This document shows, piece by piece, positions 43,793 through 53,223 of a stretch of DNA of 64,000 nt. The notes under the pieces were generated by a model that was not told the DNA's origin, made no database searches, and saw nothing but the letters and a program-made list of their open reading frames with translations. Each line of letters begins with the position of its first letter. The stretch's first letter is position 1. The position numbers and the translations under genes are program-made. Source of the stretch: Kuafuiihalomonas sp964473255 (GTDB taxonomy: Bacteria; Myxococcota; Kuafuiibacteriia; Kuafuiibacteriales; Kuafuiibacteriaceae); assembly GCA_964473255.1 (NCBI GenBank), contig CAYYOT010000007.1:1-64000 (forward strand). Reading direction: 5' to 3'.

Positions 43793-44980
43793 ATGTTCCA
43801 ATTCGAAGACGTTCTGAAGAACGAAGCAGAAATCAAAGTCGTGGGAGTCGGCGGGGGCGGCGGCAACGCGCTCCGAACGATGATCGATGCCGGCCTTCAG
43901 GGCGTCGAGTTCATCGCAGCCAATACGGACCTCCAAGCGCTGCGCGGGAGCCCGGCAGCTCACAAGATACAGTTGGGGGCCAATCTCACCAAGGGCTTGG
44001 GCGCAGGCGCCAATCCCGAAGTGGGGCGGAACGCGGCCCTCGAGGACCGCGACCGCATCGCCGAGACGCTGTCGGGGTCCGACATGGTGTTCATTACCGC
44101 GGGCATGGGCGGTGGAACGGGGACCGGCGCGGCGCCGGTCATCGCCGAGGTCGCGCGGGAAGTCGGGGCATTGACCGTCGGCGTCGTGACCAAGCCGTTC
44201 ATGTTCGAGGGGCGTCGTCGGCAGAGGCAGGCCGATCAAGGGATCTCGGAGCTCCACGGCGTCGTCGATACCTTGATCACCATTCCGAACAACAAGCTCC
44301 TGCAGCTCGCCGGCGAGACGACGTCGATGGTCGACGCCTTCGGTCGGGTCGATGATGTCCTGCTGAACGCCGTCCGCGGTATCTCCGACCTGATCAATGT
44401 GGCTGGCCTCATCAACGTGGATTTCGCCGACGTTCAGACCATCATGTCGAATCAAGGGATGGCGTTGATGGGCGCCGGGATCGCCCGCGGCGCCAATCGG
44501 GCGATCGAGGCGGCCAACGCTGCCATCCGCAGTCCTCTTCTCGACGAGGTTTCGATCAGCGGAGCGATGGGCATCCTCATCAACATCACCGGTGGACCGG
44601 ACCTGACCCTGCACGAGGTCAATGGCGCTTCCACCGCGATCGCCGACGAAGCCCACGAGGATGCGAACATCATCTTCGGCTCGGTCGTGGACGACACGGT
44701 CTCCGAGGAGGTGCGTATCACCGTGATCGCGACCGGCTTCGAGCAACCGACCAGCCGTCGGGGCGCTCGGGGTGCGCAGCTCGAGCTCGAGGCGCGCCGC
44801 GCTCCATCGCACATCTCGTCGCGACCCGGTCGTCGAGACGAGGACCGCGACATTCCTCCCCTCACGCGAGCCAAGCGCCGACAGGACGCGGAGCGGCCGC
44901 GGCCCCGGGAAGCGGTCACCCGCTACGAGGACTCGGGCGCCCTCGACATCCCGACCTTCCTTCGACAGCAGGCCGACTGA
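43793..44980 (+). CDS. ftsZ: Cell division GTPase FtsZ, 395 aa
   Basis: Tubulin-like GTPase with IKVVGVGGGGGNALRTM, the tubulin signature GMGGGTGTGAAPV, and the T7 loop NVDFADVQTIM. A Arg-rich linker of about 70 residues ends in the conserved tail ALDIPTFLRQQAD that binds FtsA. The position usually occupied by NAVNRM is NALRTM. It polymerises into the Z-ring. A strong Shine-Dalgarno AAGGAG lies before the ATG; this gene is separated from ftsA by 24 bases, unlike the overlaps upstream, so it may be translated independently. Confidence 0.98.
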   Translation: MFQFEDVLKNEAEIKVVGVGGGGGNALRTMIDAGLQGVEFIAANTDLQALRGSPAAHKIQLGANLTKGLGAGANPEVGRNAALEDRDRIAETLSGSDMVFITAGMGGGTGTGAAPVIAEVAREVGALTVGVVTKPFMFEGRRRQRQADQGISELHGVVDTLITIPNNKLLQLAGETTSMVDAFGRVDDVLLNAVRGISDLINVAGLINVDFADVQTIMSNQGMALMGAGIARGANRAIEAANAAIRSPLLDEVSISGAMGILINITGGPDLTLHEVNGASTAIADEAHEDANIIFGSVVDDTVSEEVRITVIATGFEQPTSRRGARGAQLELEARRAPSHISSRPGRRDEDRDIPPLTRAKRRQDAERPRPREAVTRYEDSGALDIPTFLRQQAD

Positions 44981-45027
44981 ACGTCTTGTCTTCGTAGAGG
45001 GCCACGACTACCGTCGGCTCGACGTCC

Positions 45028-46530
45028 ATGCTCAAGGTCGAACCTACCCTCAATCACGTGCCGGCTCGGCGAGCGCACGTCGTGTCGCTGTTCGAATCCA
45101 TCAACCAGCCGCTCGTGAACATCCCATCACACGGGACCTCGACCACCGGAGCCTTCATTTTGGGGACTCGGAACGAGCACGGCTACTTCACCGTGTTCGT
45201 GTATCTGCATCAGCCGGACTCGAAAGGCGTTGTCATCTACGTGAGTGAGCCGCGCAACCTCACCCCGGAGCAGTTCAAGGGCGAGGAACAGGAGGCACTT
45301 CGGTTCGTAGAGTCGATGGGCTTTTTGATCGATGACGTCCGGTTTTCGTCTCTCAACGCGTCGGAGCAGGAAGCGGTGATGGCGCGGATCCCCTTGTTTC
45401 GGCCGCCGGAGCGAACCGTCGATCTGGTGGAGGTCCACGATTCGTACGACGTCCCGCCGCTGGACGACGCCTTGCCCCCCGGAGGGGCCGTGCTCGGGGA
45501 GCCGGATCGTCCCCCGCCCGGAGCCCCGTTCTCCGGGCCGGGCCTTTCAGCGATGACGGGCTCCATGAGCTCGGTGCCAGGTGGGTTCGCACCCGGGCCG
45601 GCCACCATGCCCATGGCCATCAATCCCCCAGGGATTCCCGCCTCGGGGGCAACGCCGGTCGGTGGGCCATCGTCCAACGCCGGCACGCCGGTCTCGGGCG
45701 CCCACCCCGCCAGCGGGAGCCAAGCGGCCCAGCGCGATCCCGCAGCTCTGAAGCGCCTCGGGCGACTGCTGGCGACGTTCGCCTGGCTCTTGGTCTTCGG
45801 CTGCGCCACCCCGAAGACGCAGGCCGACCCGCGGGCGGTGCAGACGCAGCTCGACTTGGGCGGCCAGCATCTCGCGCGGCAGGCCTGGCCCGACGCCGTC
45901 CGCGTCTATCAAGCGGTCCTCAAGGAGCAACCGAACAACGCCCATGCTCTGCACGGATTGGGCATTGCCTATTGGCGGCTGGGAAAACTTGATGACGCGG
46001 AGCGTTGTTTTCGGGAGGCGCTGGGAAAGGACCCCGATTGGTCGACCCCACGGAACGAGCTCGCCGTGGTTCTGACGGAGGAGGGGCAGTGCGTCGAAGC
46101 CGAGGAGCAGCTGCGCTTGCTGCTGGAAGACATTTTCTACCCGGCCCCCGAGAACGCCCGCCACAACCTCGCACTGGCGTTGGAGTGCCAGGGGCGGTCG
46201 GCGGAGGCCATTCAAGAACTGCGGGGCCTCTTGCAAAACAAGCCGCGCTTCTGTTTGGGCTATCTGACGATGTCGGAGATCGCCTCCCGGGCCCACGACA
46301 GCGAATCGACGGTCGAAGCGTGCGAGCGCTTCGTGGAGTTCTGCGAAAAAGACGAGCGCGTAGGTCAGGCAATTCCCGCTTCCTACCGAGCAGTGTGCTA
46401 TCTTCGTAAGGGCGTGGCGTACCGGGAGCTGGGCGACATCGAATCGGCGCGGGCAGCGTTTCTGCGCTGCGAAGCGACGGGCGAGCTCCGAAGCGAGTGT
46501 CGCCAGGAACTGACGACGCTGCCTCCCTGA
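45028..46530 (+). CDS. Fusion of an unknown domain to a Tgl/PilF-like TPR lipoprotein, 500 aa
   Basis: Residues 1-130 form a compact alpha/beta domain of unknown family (FESINQPLVNIP, VFVYLHQPDSKGVVIYV). A Pro/Gly/Ser linker (about 140-240) follows. Then comes what looks like a complete lipoprotein signal inside the protein: L241-K-R, a hydrophobic run and Cys259 in VFGCATP. After it lie TPRs (about 270-500; SDLGG..., NAHALHGLGIAYWRLGKLDDAERCF) that resemble Tgl/PilF, the pilotin of the type IV pilus secretin. Either two genes are fused, or the second part is made separately from a non-standard start (CTG at 45748) and exported. It follows ftsZ by 47 bases. The N-domain is probably cytosolic. 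Confidence 0.7.
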   Translation: MLKVEPTLNHVPARRAHVVSLFESINQPLVNIPSHGTSTTGAFILGTRNEHGYFTVFVYLHQPDSKGVVIYVSEPRNLTPEQFKGEEQEALRFVESMGFLIDDVRFSSLNASEQEAVMARIPLFRPPERTVDLVEVHDSYDVPPLDDALPPGGAVLGEPDRPPPGAPFSGPGLSAMTGSMSSVPGGFAPGPATMPMAINPPGIPASGATPVGGPSSNAGTPVSGAHPASGSQAAQRDPAALKRLGRLLATFAWLLVFGCATPKTQADPRAVQTQLDLGGQHLARQAWPDAVRVYQAVLKEQPNNAHALHGLGIAYWRLGKLDDAERCFREALGKDPDWSTPRNELAVVLTEEGQCVEAEEQLRLLLEDIFYPAPENARHNLALALECQGRSAEAIQELRGLLQNKPRFCLGYLTMSEIASRAHDSESTVEACERFVEFCEKDERVGQAIPASYRAVCYLRKGVAYRELGDIESARAAFLRCEATGELRSECRQELTTLPP

Positions 46531-46556
46531 GAGGCGCCAGCAAAGTGAAGAGAGCC

Positions 46557-46922
46557 ATGACGACCAACAACGACCTCGCCGACCGTCTCAAAGACCAACT
46601 CCAGCGTACCGGCGCAACGGTCGAGGCTCTAGCCGAGCGCACGAAGATACCGCGACCCACCATCCTTTCACTCCTCGAAGAGCCCGTATCCGCCGTCTTG
46701 CCCGAGCGCGTCTATCTCCGAGGACAGACCGCGACACTCGCCCGTGAACTGGGGATGGACGTCGACGAGGTTCTGCGTGCCTTCGACGCCCGCTACCCCG
46801 AAGAGCACGGAACCGAGCCCGAGTCGACGAGTGGGCTCGGGCGCCGAGCCACCATCGTCGGCGCAGGCCTCGGCTGTTTCGCCTTGGTCGCGGTCGTCTT
46901 GGCTTTCGCCTCCGGATTCTGA
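46557..46922 (+). CDS. RodZ-like HTH membrane protein, 121 aa
   Basis: An N-terminal helix-turn-helix (DLADRLKDQLQRTGATVEAL, RTKIPRPTILSLLEE, about residues 5-60) of the kind found in RodZ/HTH_25 proteins is followed by an acidic linker and one C-terminal membrane helix (IVGAGLGCFALVAVVLAFA, about 100-119). RodZ links MreB to the membrane, but this protein is much shorter and lacks the periplasmic domain. The ATG at 46557 is preceded by a GAAGAGAG purine stretch. Lies between the Tgl-like gene and recO. Confidence 0.7.
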   Translation: MTTNNDLADRLKDQLQRTGATVEALAERTKIPRPTILSLLEEPVSAVLPERVYLRGQTATLARELGMDVDEVLRAFDARYPEEHGTEPESTSGLGRRATIVGAGLGCFALVAVVLAFASGF

Positions 46923-46935
46923 GCCCCCGTCAGTC

Positions 46936-47670
46936 ATGGCTGAGACCGTCGCTTTGGTCGCGGGCGGCATCGACCATGGCGAGTCCAATCGCATCATCCA
47001 TCTCTTGACGCCGCACGGGCGGTTGGACGTGTTCGCGCCCGGAGCCCGGCAGAGTCGACGACGCTTTGCCGGGGTCTTTCAGCCCCTCCAGACCATCGAG
47101 GTCTCCGTCCATCGACCCGAGCGGCGCGCCGAACGCTTGCCGACGGCCACCGCGGCCCGCGTGCTCGAAGCGCGACTGCCGCTCCGCAGAAGCTTGGAGT
47201 GCATAGGCCTCGCCACGTACGCGGTCGAGCTCGGTCGACGCGTCGCGCCCGAGGGCGAAGCCACCGACGTCTTCGTCCGGGTGCGAGAGCTACTCGACCA
47301 CCTTCTGGACAACGAGGCTTCTCGGGCGGCGCGTCGGGCCTTCGAGCTCCGTTTGGTCGCCGCCATGGGGTACGGACCGGCGGTCGCCGCTTGTGCGGTG
47401 TGCGGTTCTGGAGCACCGGCCTTCGTCGACTTCGAGCTGGGCGGAGGTCTGTGTCTGGAACACCGAGGTTCCGGCGACCGGGTGGGGCCCGGCACTCGTG
47501 CGTGGATGGAACGGGTGGTGGACGCGGACTTCAACCCTCTCGGCGGACACGTGGACGAAGACGCGGACCGAGCGGCCCGGACCCTGGCGCGCCCCCTCGA
47601 CCGATTCTTCGGGCGCCTCTTGGATGGCCCGCTGAAGTCGGCGGCCTTCGTCGCTCAGCTCGCGCTCTAG
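46936..47670 (+). CDS. recO: DNA repair protein RecO, 244 aa
   Basis: An OB fold at the N-terminus (AETVALVAGGIDHGESNRIIHLLTP) is followed by an all-helical domain with a zinc site (CAVCG and CLEH). RecO helps load RecA onto SSB-coated DNA in gap repair. ATG at 46936 is 13 bases after the HTH gene stop, so the two are co-transcribed. Length is standard. Confidence 0.94.
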   Translation: MAETVALVAGGIDHGESNRIIHLLTPHGRLDVFAPGARQSRRRFAGVFQPLQTIEVSVHRPERRAERLPTATAARVLEARLPLRRSLECIGLATYAVELGRRVAPEGEATDVFVRVRELLDHLLDNEASRAARRAFELRLVAAMGYGPAVAACAVCGSGAPAFVDFELGGGLCLEHRGSGDRVGPGTRAWMERVVDADFNPLGGHVDEDADRAARTLARPLDRFFGRLLDGPLKSAAFVAQLAL

Positions 47671-47730
47671 CCGGCGGCTCCGAGTCTGCTCCCCTCCGAT
47701 ACGGGCTGGGGTCTTGTCCGCCGTTTGTGT

Positions 47731-50700
47731 ATGACGCCGGCCATGGCGAGCGAGCCCGCCTCCACCTTCCAGGAGCTCATCCTCCGGCTGCAGGCGTTCT
47801 GGGGAGACTACGGCTGTGTATTGGCTCAGCCCTTCGACATCGAGAAGGGCGCGGGCACGTACAGTCCTCACACGTTCCTTCGCGCGATCGGTCCCGAGCC
47901 CTGGAATGTCGCCTACGTCGAACCGTCGCGGCGCCCCACGGATGGCCGGTACGGTGAGAATCCCAATCGACTCTACCGCCACCATCAGTTTCAAGTGCTC
48001 CTCAAGCCCTCACCCGACGATCTGCAGGGCCTGTACCTCGCATCCTTGGCGGCGGTTGGCATTCACCCCAAGGACCACGACATCCGCTTCGTCGAAGACA
48101 ACTGGGAGTCACCGACTCTGGGGGCCTGGGGACTCGGCTGGGAAGTCTGGTGCGACGGCATGGAGCTGACGCAGTTCACCTATTTTCAGCAGTGCGGCGG
48201 GATCGAATGCCGTCCCGTTGCCGGGGAACTCACCTACGGGCTGGAGCGCATCGCCATGTACCTGCAGGGCGTGGACGATGTCTATGACCTACGCTATGCG
48301 CCCGGCGTCGCTTACCGCGAGGTGTTTCATCAAGATGAAGTGCAGTACAGCAAGTACTCCTTCGAAGAGCTCGACGTCGAGTTGACGAGTGAAACCTACG
48401 AGAAAAACGAGCGCGAGTGCAGCCGACTCGTCGACGTAGGTCTGGTCGTCCCCGCCTATGACCATCTGCTGAAATCGGCTCACGCCTTCAATACGCTCGA
48501 CGCCCACGGAGCGATCAGCGTGACCGATCGGCAGGGGTACATCCTTCGGATCCGCGATCTGGCCAAGGCCTGCGCCGAAGGCTACCTCAGCTTGCGAGAG
48601 TCGCTCGGCTTCCCGCTGGGGCGCGCCGATGCTCCACCACCGGCGCCGTCGGTGCCCGTGGCCGCGATCGAGCTGTCGCCCGAGCCACGAACTCGGGACC
48701 TCTTCGTGGAAGTCGGGACGGAGGAGCTGCCGGCCGGTGAGGTGATGGCTGCCGTCCAAGCGCTGCGGGACAACATCGTCTCCGCGCTCACCGAACTCCG
48801 ACTGTCGTTTGGTGAGATTCGCACCTTCGCCACGCCGCGGCGGCTGACCGTCGCTCTGGCCGACGTTCAAGACCGCCAGCTGGACCGGACGGTCGAAGTC
48901 GCGGGGCCTCCGGTCAAGGCGGCTTATCGGGACGGCGAGCCGACGAAGGCAGCGGTCGGATTCGCCAAGGGCCAAGGAGTCGACGTCTCGGAACTCGTCC
49001 AACGCGAGACGCCGAAGGGCGCCTACCTGTACGCCATCCGCGAGGAGAAGGGGCGAGCGGCGGGTGAGCTCTTGGGTCCGGCCATCACGGAAGCCATCGC
49101 CGGCATCAATTTCAAACGGAGCATGCGTTGGGGCGCTCGCGTCGAGTCGTTTGGACGACCCGTAGTGTGGCTGGTGGCGCTGCTCGGCGACACGGTGCTG
49201 CCGGCTCGGTTCGGCGATGTCCTCGCCGGGCGGGAGTCTCGCGGCCATCGTTTCCTGGCCCCTGAGCGATTCGAAGTCTCCAGCGTGGAACAGTACCGTG
49301 CCGCGCTGGAGGAGCGTTTCGTGATCGCCGACGTGAGCGAGCGGAGAGCTCGGGTGCTGGACGGCGCGCGCCGGTGCGCCTCCATTGGCGGGGGACGGCT
49401 TCGCGAACGCCCGGAGCTCATCGATGAGATCGCTCAGCTCGTCGAGTATCCAGTTCCACATCTCGTCAGCTTCGACTCGAAGTTCTTGGCCGTGCCCGCG
49501 GAGGTTCTGATTTCGGAGATGGAGCAGCATCAGCGGTACCTTCCCGTGCTCGACGAGGAGGGTCGGCTCCTTCCGAGCTTCGTCGTGGTCGCCAACACGA
49601 AGGTGGACGACGTAGCCGCGAGCACCGCCGGCTACCGTCGCGTACTCACGGCTCGTTTCGAGGATGGGGCCTTCTTTTTCGAAGAGGATCGGAAAGTCCC
49701 CCTTTTCGATCGGGTTCCACGGTTGGCGACCGTCCGCTTTCAGCGCGACCTCGGCTCCATGCACGACAAGCTCGATCGGGTGGCCCAGCTGGCCCTGTGG
49801 TTGGCAGGTGCCCTCTCGTCGCAGCTGGTCGAAGTCGACGGTAGCCTGATGGCCCCGGGTGAACTACTGGAGTTCGCGAGCGGGCCCGAGCCCTCCGAAC
49901 CAGCGCTGCGCTTTCCGTGGGCGCTTGCGCGAGCGGCCTACCTATCGAAGGCGGACCTGACCACGCAGATGGTGTACGAGTTCCCGGAGCTCCAGGGCGT
50001 GATGGGGCGTCATTACGCCATACTCGAAGGGCAGCCACCGGCTATCGCCGAAGCGATCGAGGAACACTACTTGCCCAAAGGCGCCGACGACCGGATGCCA
50101 TCGGGAACGTTGGGGGCTCTGATCGGACTGGCAGATCGGCTCGACACGCTCGTTGGCGTGTTTTCGGTGGGGAAGGGCCCGACGGGCAGCGCCGACCCCT
50201 TCGGACTACGGCGGGCAGCGCTGACGTCGCTGGCGATTCTCCGCGCGAAGGGGTGGAACCTGGCGTTCGGGGACGCGATCGACGAAGCCCTACGCTTGGT
50301 CTCGGGGCGCGCGAAGAAAGACCCGGATGTCGTTCGTAGCGAGGTGAAGTCCTTCGTTCGAGCACGAATGAAGGCCTACCTGACGCAGTCCTCGATTCCC
50401 GCGGAATCGGCGGAAGCGGTGCTGGCCGCCGGCTTCGATGATCTCATCGAGACCGAAGCACGCGGCCGAGCCTTGGCCGAGATCCAGACGACCGCGGAGT
50501 TTGCTCCGGTCGCGGTGACGTTCAAACGGGTCGGCAACATTTTGAAGGGACAGAACGTCGAAGCGGCCACCGTAGATCCTTCGCTCTTTCAGCACGAAAG
50601 CGAAGGGGCGCTGTTCGCGGCGAACGCCGAGATCTCCGCGCGGGTGGGTCAAGCCGTCGAACAAAAAGACTTCGCGACGGCTTTCCGTCAGCTCGGTGCG

Positions 50701-50841
50701 CTGCAGAGCGCGGTCGACCGCTTCTTCGAAGACGTGATGGTCCTCGCGGACGACGAGACCCTGCGACTCAACCGCGTGGCTTTGGTGGCGGAGACCGCGC
50801 GGATCTTCGCTCCGATCGCCGACCTTTCCCAGCTCAGCTGA
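47731..50841 (+). CDS. glyQS: Glycyl-tRNA synthetase, fused alpha and beta chains, 1036 aa
   Basis: Residues 1-300 are the alpha chain (TFQELILRLQAFWGDYGCVLAQPFD, RRPTDGRYGENPNRLYRHHQFQ, GGIECRPVAGELTYGLERI). After a short linker (about 305-325, APPPAPSVP), residues 325-1036 are the beta chain (RDLFVEVGTEELPAGEV, ATPRRLTVAL, LISEMEQHQRYLPV, RVNILKGQ-like RVGNILKGQ) including the C-terminal anticodon-binding region. Most bacteria with this class encode glyQ and glyS separately; fusion is known from some lineages. It charges tRNA-Gly in the cytosol. The ATG at 47731 is chosen; an ATG 12 bases further is also possible. Confidence 0.95.
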   Translation: MTPAMASEPASTFQELILRLQAFWGDYGCVLAQPFDIEKGAGTYSPHTFLRAIGPEPWNVAYVEPSRRPTDGRYGENPNRLYRHHQFQVLLKPSPDDLQGLYLASLAAVGIHPKDHDIRFVEDNWESPTLGAWGLGWEVWCDGMELTQFTYFQQCGGIECRPVAGELTYGLERIAMYLQGVDDVYDLRYAPGVAYREVFHQDEVQYSKYSFEELDVELTSETYEKNERECSRLVDVGLVVPAYDHLLKSAHAFNTLDAHGAISVTDRQGYILRIRDLAKACAEGYLSLRESLGFPLGRADAPPPAPSVPVAAIELSPEPRTRDLFVEVGTEELPAGEVMAAVQALRDNIVSALTELRLSFGEIRTFATPRRLTVALADVQDRQLDRTVEVAGPPVKAAYRDGEPTKAAVGFAKGQGVDVSELVQRETPKGAYLYAIREEKGRAAGELLGPAITEAIAGINFKRSMRWGARVESFGRPVVWLVALLGDTVLPARFGDVLAGRESRGHRFLAPERFEVSSVEQYRAALEERFVIADVSERRARVLDGARRCASIGGGRLRERPELIDEIAQLVEYPVPHLVSFDSKFLAVPAEVLISEMEQHQRYLPVLDEEGRLLPSFVVVANTKVDDVAASTAGYRRVLTARFEDGAFFFEEDRKVPLFDRVPRLATVRFQRDLGSMHDKLDRVAQLALWLAGALSSQLVEVDGSLMAPGELLEFASGPEPSEPALRFPWALARAAYLSKADLTTQMVYEFPELQGVMGRHYAILEGQPPAIAEAIEEHYLPKGADDRMPSGTLGALIGLADRLDTLVGVFSVGKGPTGSADPFGLRRAALTSLAILRAKGWNLAFGDAIDEALRLVSGRAKKDPDVVRSEVKSFVRARMKAYLTQSSIPAESAEAVLAAGFDDLIETEARGRALAEIQTTAEFAPVAVTFKRVGNILKGQNVEAATVDPSLFQHESEGALFAANAEISARVGQAVEQKDFATAFRQLGALQSAVDRFFEDVMVLADDETLRLNRVALVAETARIFAPIADLSQLS

Positions 50842-50847
50842 GCGCGG

Positions 50848-52569
50848 CTACTCGACGGGAAGGACCATCACGAAGCGGCCGGCGTCGTCCGTCTGCCCGA
50901 TTCCGAGTCGCAAGGTGCGCCCTGAAACCGTCGTAAAGGCGTCCACCTCGGCGCGAGCCAGGGGCTGGACGCCGTCCGGGGCAAAGACCTGCCCTTCGAC
51001 CAAGACTCCGTCCGGAACCTCGAATTCGAACGGTCCTTGCATCGCGCCTTCCGAGCGAGGTCGTACGGTGAGGGTTCCGGTGGCTACCGGTACGCGGCGC
51101 AGGTCGGCTCCACTCGGGAGCGCTCGCCACGCGTAGTCCCCGGGCTCCAGGTAAACGGTGAATCGGTCGGTGGCGTTGGCGGTGACCTGGACCGTGAATT
51201 CGGGGAGCTCCGTGCGGTTAAAGACGAGCTGGGTCGCGGCCGGCGAAAGGTGGTTCGGACTGTCGACCTCACCGAGGACCAGGGGCCGGGAAGGTACGCG
51301 GAGCTGCTGTCGCCCGAAAGAGGCGGGATCACAGATGTCGGCACCGGACGGTGTTCCCGGCGCTAGGTCGACCGTCAGGGTCGTCAACGTGTTCGCATGG
51401 ACCAGACCGGTGGGCTCGGGGAATTGGACCGGCGGGGTCTCGGGATTGTCGCGCCGGTCGCTGTCGCTGGCTCGACCGGGCGGTCGAACGAAGACGTCGT
51501 AGACTCCGGCCATCAGCGTCACGCTGGAGGTGCGAACTCCCGCACCGGCGCGCACCGGGTCGAAGACTTCGAGGCAGCCGAGATCGTTGGTCGTTCCCGA
51601 AACCTCGAAATGAACCGTGGGGTCGCGGGTTTCGGTGGACGTCAATGTTACTTGCGCCCGCCGAACGACGCGGGGTGTGTCCTCGTTGACCAGACAGAGC
51701 TCGATGCAGCGCTGAGCCTCGGGGACCGGCGGCTCGAGGGGTATCAAGAGCTCCTCCTCGAGTTCTCGGACCGAGTAGATCCGCTGAAATCTCCACGCCG
51801 GTTCATCGCTCGAGATGGGATACACGGTGAGCTCGAAGGCATCGTCGTCGGTGCGCGGTAGGCGAAGGACGAAACTTCCATCGTCCTGGGTGATGGGGCG
51901 GGTCGAGGCGATTCGGCTCCTCGTCCCGCGAGCGACGACCGTGGCGCCGGCGACCGGCTCACCCTGTTGGGTACTCCGCACGACGGTTCCGCGCACGCTG
52001 GCTGCCGGCGTCAGCGGCAGAACGACCCGATCGGGGTCGGCGGTAATCTGGCGCTCTTCGAGAACGCTCGGGGCGAAGCCGGCCTCGAGCGGGGTCGCCA
52101 CGAACGAATAGGTTCCGCTGATCAGGGAGAGCGGCAGCGCCGTGAGGTCTTGGGGTTGGCCGGTCGAGCTGAAGAAGACCCGCCGACGCTGGACCAGTCC
52201 TCGCTCGGCGATGACCGGGTTCGTTCGGGCGATGTCGACATCGACCTGAATCGTGCCGTTCGCGTCCGCTTGAAGCTCGACGGTCACCGCGTTGGACATC
52301 ACGAGCCGGAGCGGACTCTGGAGCTCCTCTTCCGTTCGGGAGAACTGCTCGCGCACGACGCCGAAGGCCCGAGAATTACCCCCGCCCGGACGGACCTCGA
52401 ACTGAAATCCGCGGCCGAGCTCGGCCGCCGCGCAGGAGCCGTTCACGCAAGAGAGCGTTCCCAGACAGTCTGTTGGGTCGCTGCAGCGGGAGCCGAGCTG
52501 ACCGGTGGATGCGCTTTCCTCGCAGGCGGCGATCGCGCAGAGGAGCAGGGCCGGCGTCGTCGGTCTCAC
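50848..52569 (-). CDS. Lipoprotein with carboxypeptidase-regulatory-like repeats, 573 aa
   Basis: Lipoprotein signal with lipobox AIAAC (MRPTTPALLLCAIAACEES). A small Cys-rich segment (CSDPTDCLGTLSCVNGSC) follows. The long body contains at least three CarboxypepD_reg-like beta-sandwich repeats (ASVRGTVVRSTQQGEPVAGATVVARG, DGVLVEGQVFAPDGVQPLARAEV), used in surface proteins as adhesive or structural units. No catalytic residues. GTG start overlaps the stop of the lipoprotein gene upstream (GTGA), so the two are translated together. Convergent with glyQS with a 6-base gap. Confidence 0.8.
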   Translation of the reverse strand: MRPTTPALLLCAIAACEESASTGQLGSRCSDPTDCLGTLSCVNGSCAAAELGRGFQFEVRPGGGNSRAFGVVREQFSRTEEELQSPLRLVMSNAVTVELQADANGTIQVDVDIARTNPVIAERGLVQRRRVFFSSTGQPQDLTALPLSLISGTYSFVATPLEAGFAPSVLEERQITADPDRVVLPLTPAASVRGTVVRSTQQGEPVAGATVVARGTRSRIASTRPITQDDGSFVLRLPRTDDDAFELTVYPISSDEPAWRFQRIYSVRELEEELLIPLEPPVPEAQRCIELCLVNEDTPRVVRRAQVTLTSTETRDPTVHFEVSGTTNDLGCLEVFDPVRAGAGVRTSSVTLMAGVYDVFVRPPGRASDSDRRDNPETPPVQFPEPTGLVHANTLTTLTVDLAPGTPSGADICDPASFGRQQLRVPSRPLVLGEVDSPNHLSPAATQLVFNRTELPEFTVQVTANATDRFTVYLEPGDYAWRALPSGADLRRVPVATGTLTVRPRSEGAMQGPFEFEVPDGVLVEGQVFAPDGVQPLARAEVDAFTTVSGRTLRLGIGQTDDAGRFVMVLPVE

Positions 52570-53216
52570 TGGTCGACCGCCCCTTCACAGGCCGGGTCCT
52601 GCCCGCGTTCGAACTGAAGGGACCAGCCGACCTCGACCACGGTCGCGCCCACGTCGGGCACGGCAGAAAAATCATTGTTCGGAGGCAGTTCTTCGTCGTC
52701 TCCGTCGTCGAACGACCAGCTGTCGGCATCGGTCACGAACAAGCTCAACGTTCCCAGCTGTTGAGACCGGCTCTGCGAGAAGGCCGCGACCTTGACCTGC
52801 TGGGAGTACTCCTCGGCAGGTACGAGGACGAGGCGAAACGAAAACGGATCTTCGGGATTCGACTCGTCGCGCCTTTGCGAGCCCTCGGCGATGATCGCGG
52901 GAACCACGGCGGGGTCGCTCGTCCAGTTGTCGGCAACCCACCGGAACAACAATCGACTACTGTTCCGATCGAGCAGCTCCCGCACGTCGAACTCCAGACT
53001 CCGGCACGTGCCGATGGGCTCGCCGTTGGGGTCGACGTCGAGTTCGCCAGCAGCCACGCGCAAGGCGCGCTGAAGGGGGCGAATCACGATCTGGTTTAGG
53101 TCGGCGACGGGACCGGTGGTGGTGACGACGGCTTCGCCTTCCGGCGGCATCAGGCACCCACTGGCAAACGTGAGCAGCGGGGTAAGCCCCGCAATGAAGC
53201 GGCCATCGATTCGCAT
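52566..53216 (-). CDS. Lipoprotein of unknown function, 216 aa
   Basis: Signal with lipobox ASGC (MRIDGRFIAGLTPLLTFASG, Cys21). The mature part is alpha/beta with no known family; it holds an acidic patch (FDDGDDEELPPNND). The ATG at 53216 starts the signal; the frame is open far upstream into the activator gene but that part is antisense noise. It lies 7 bases after the activator stop and overlaps the downstream lipoprotein, so it belongs to the same operon. Confidence 0.7.
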   Translation of the reverse strand: MRIDGRFIAGLTPLLTFASGCLMPPEGEAVVTTTGPVADLNQIVIRPLQRALRVAAGELDVDPNGEPIGTCRSLEFDVRELLDRNSSRLLFRWVADNWTSDPAVVPAIIAEGSQRRDESNPEDPFSFRLVLVPAEEYSQQVKVAAFSQSRSQQLGTLSLFVTDADSWSFDDGDDEELPPNNDFSAVPDVGATVVEVGWSLQFERGQDPACEGAVDQ

Positions 53217-53223
53217 CACGCCG

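Noticed and set aside
48289..49764. A 491-codon minus-strand frame opposite glyQS
   Set aside because: Antisense shadow of a strongly conserved synthetase; composition is Arg/His/Gln rich without fold.
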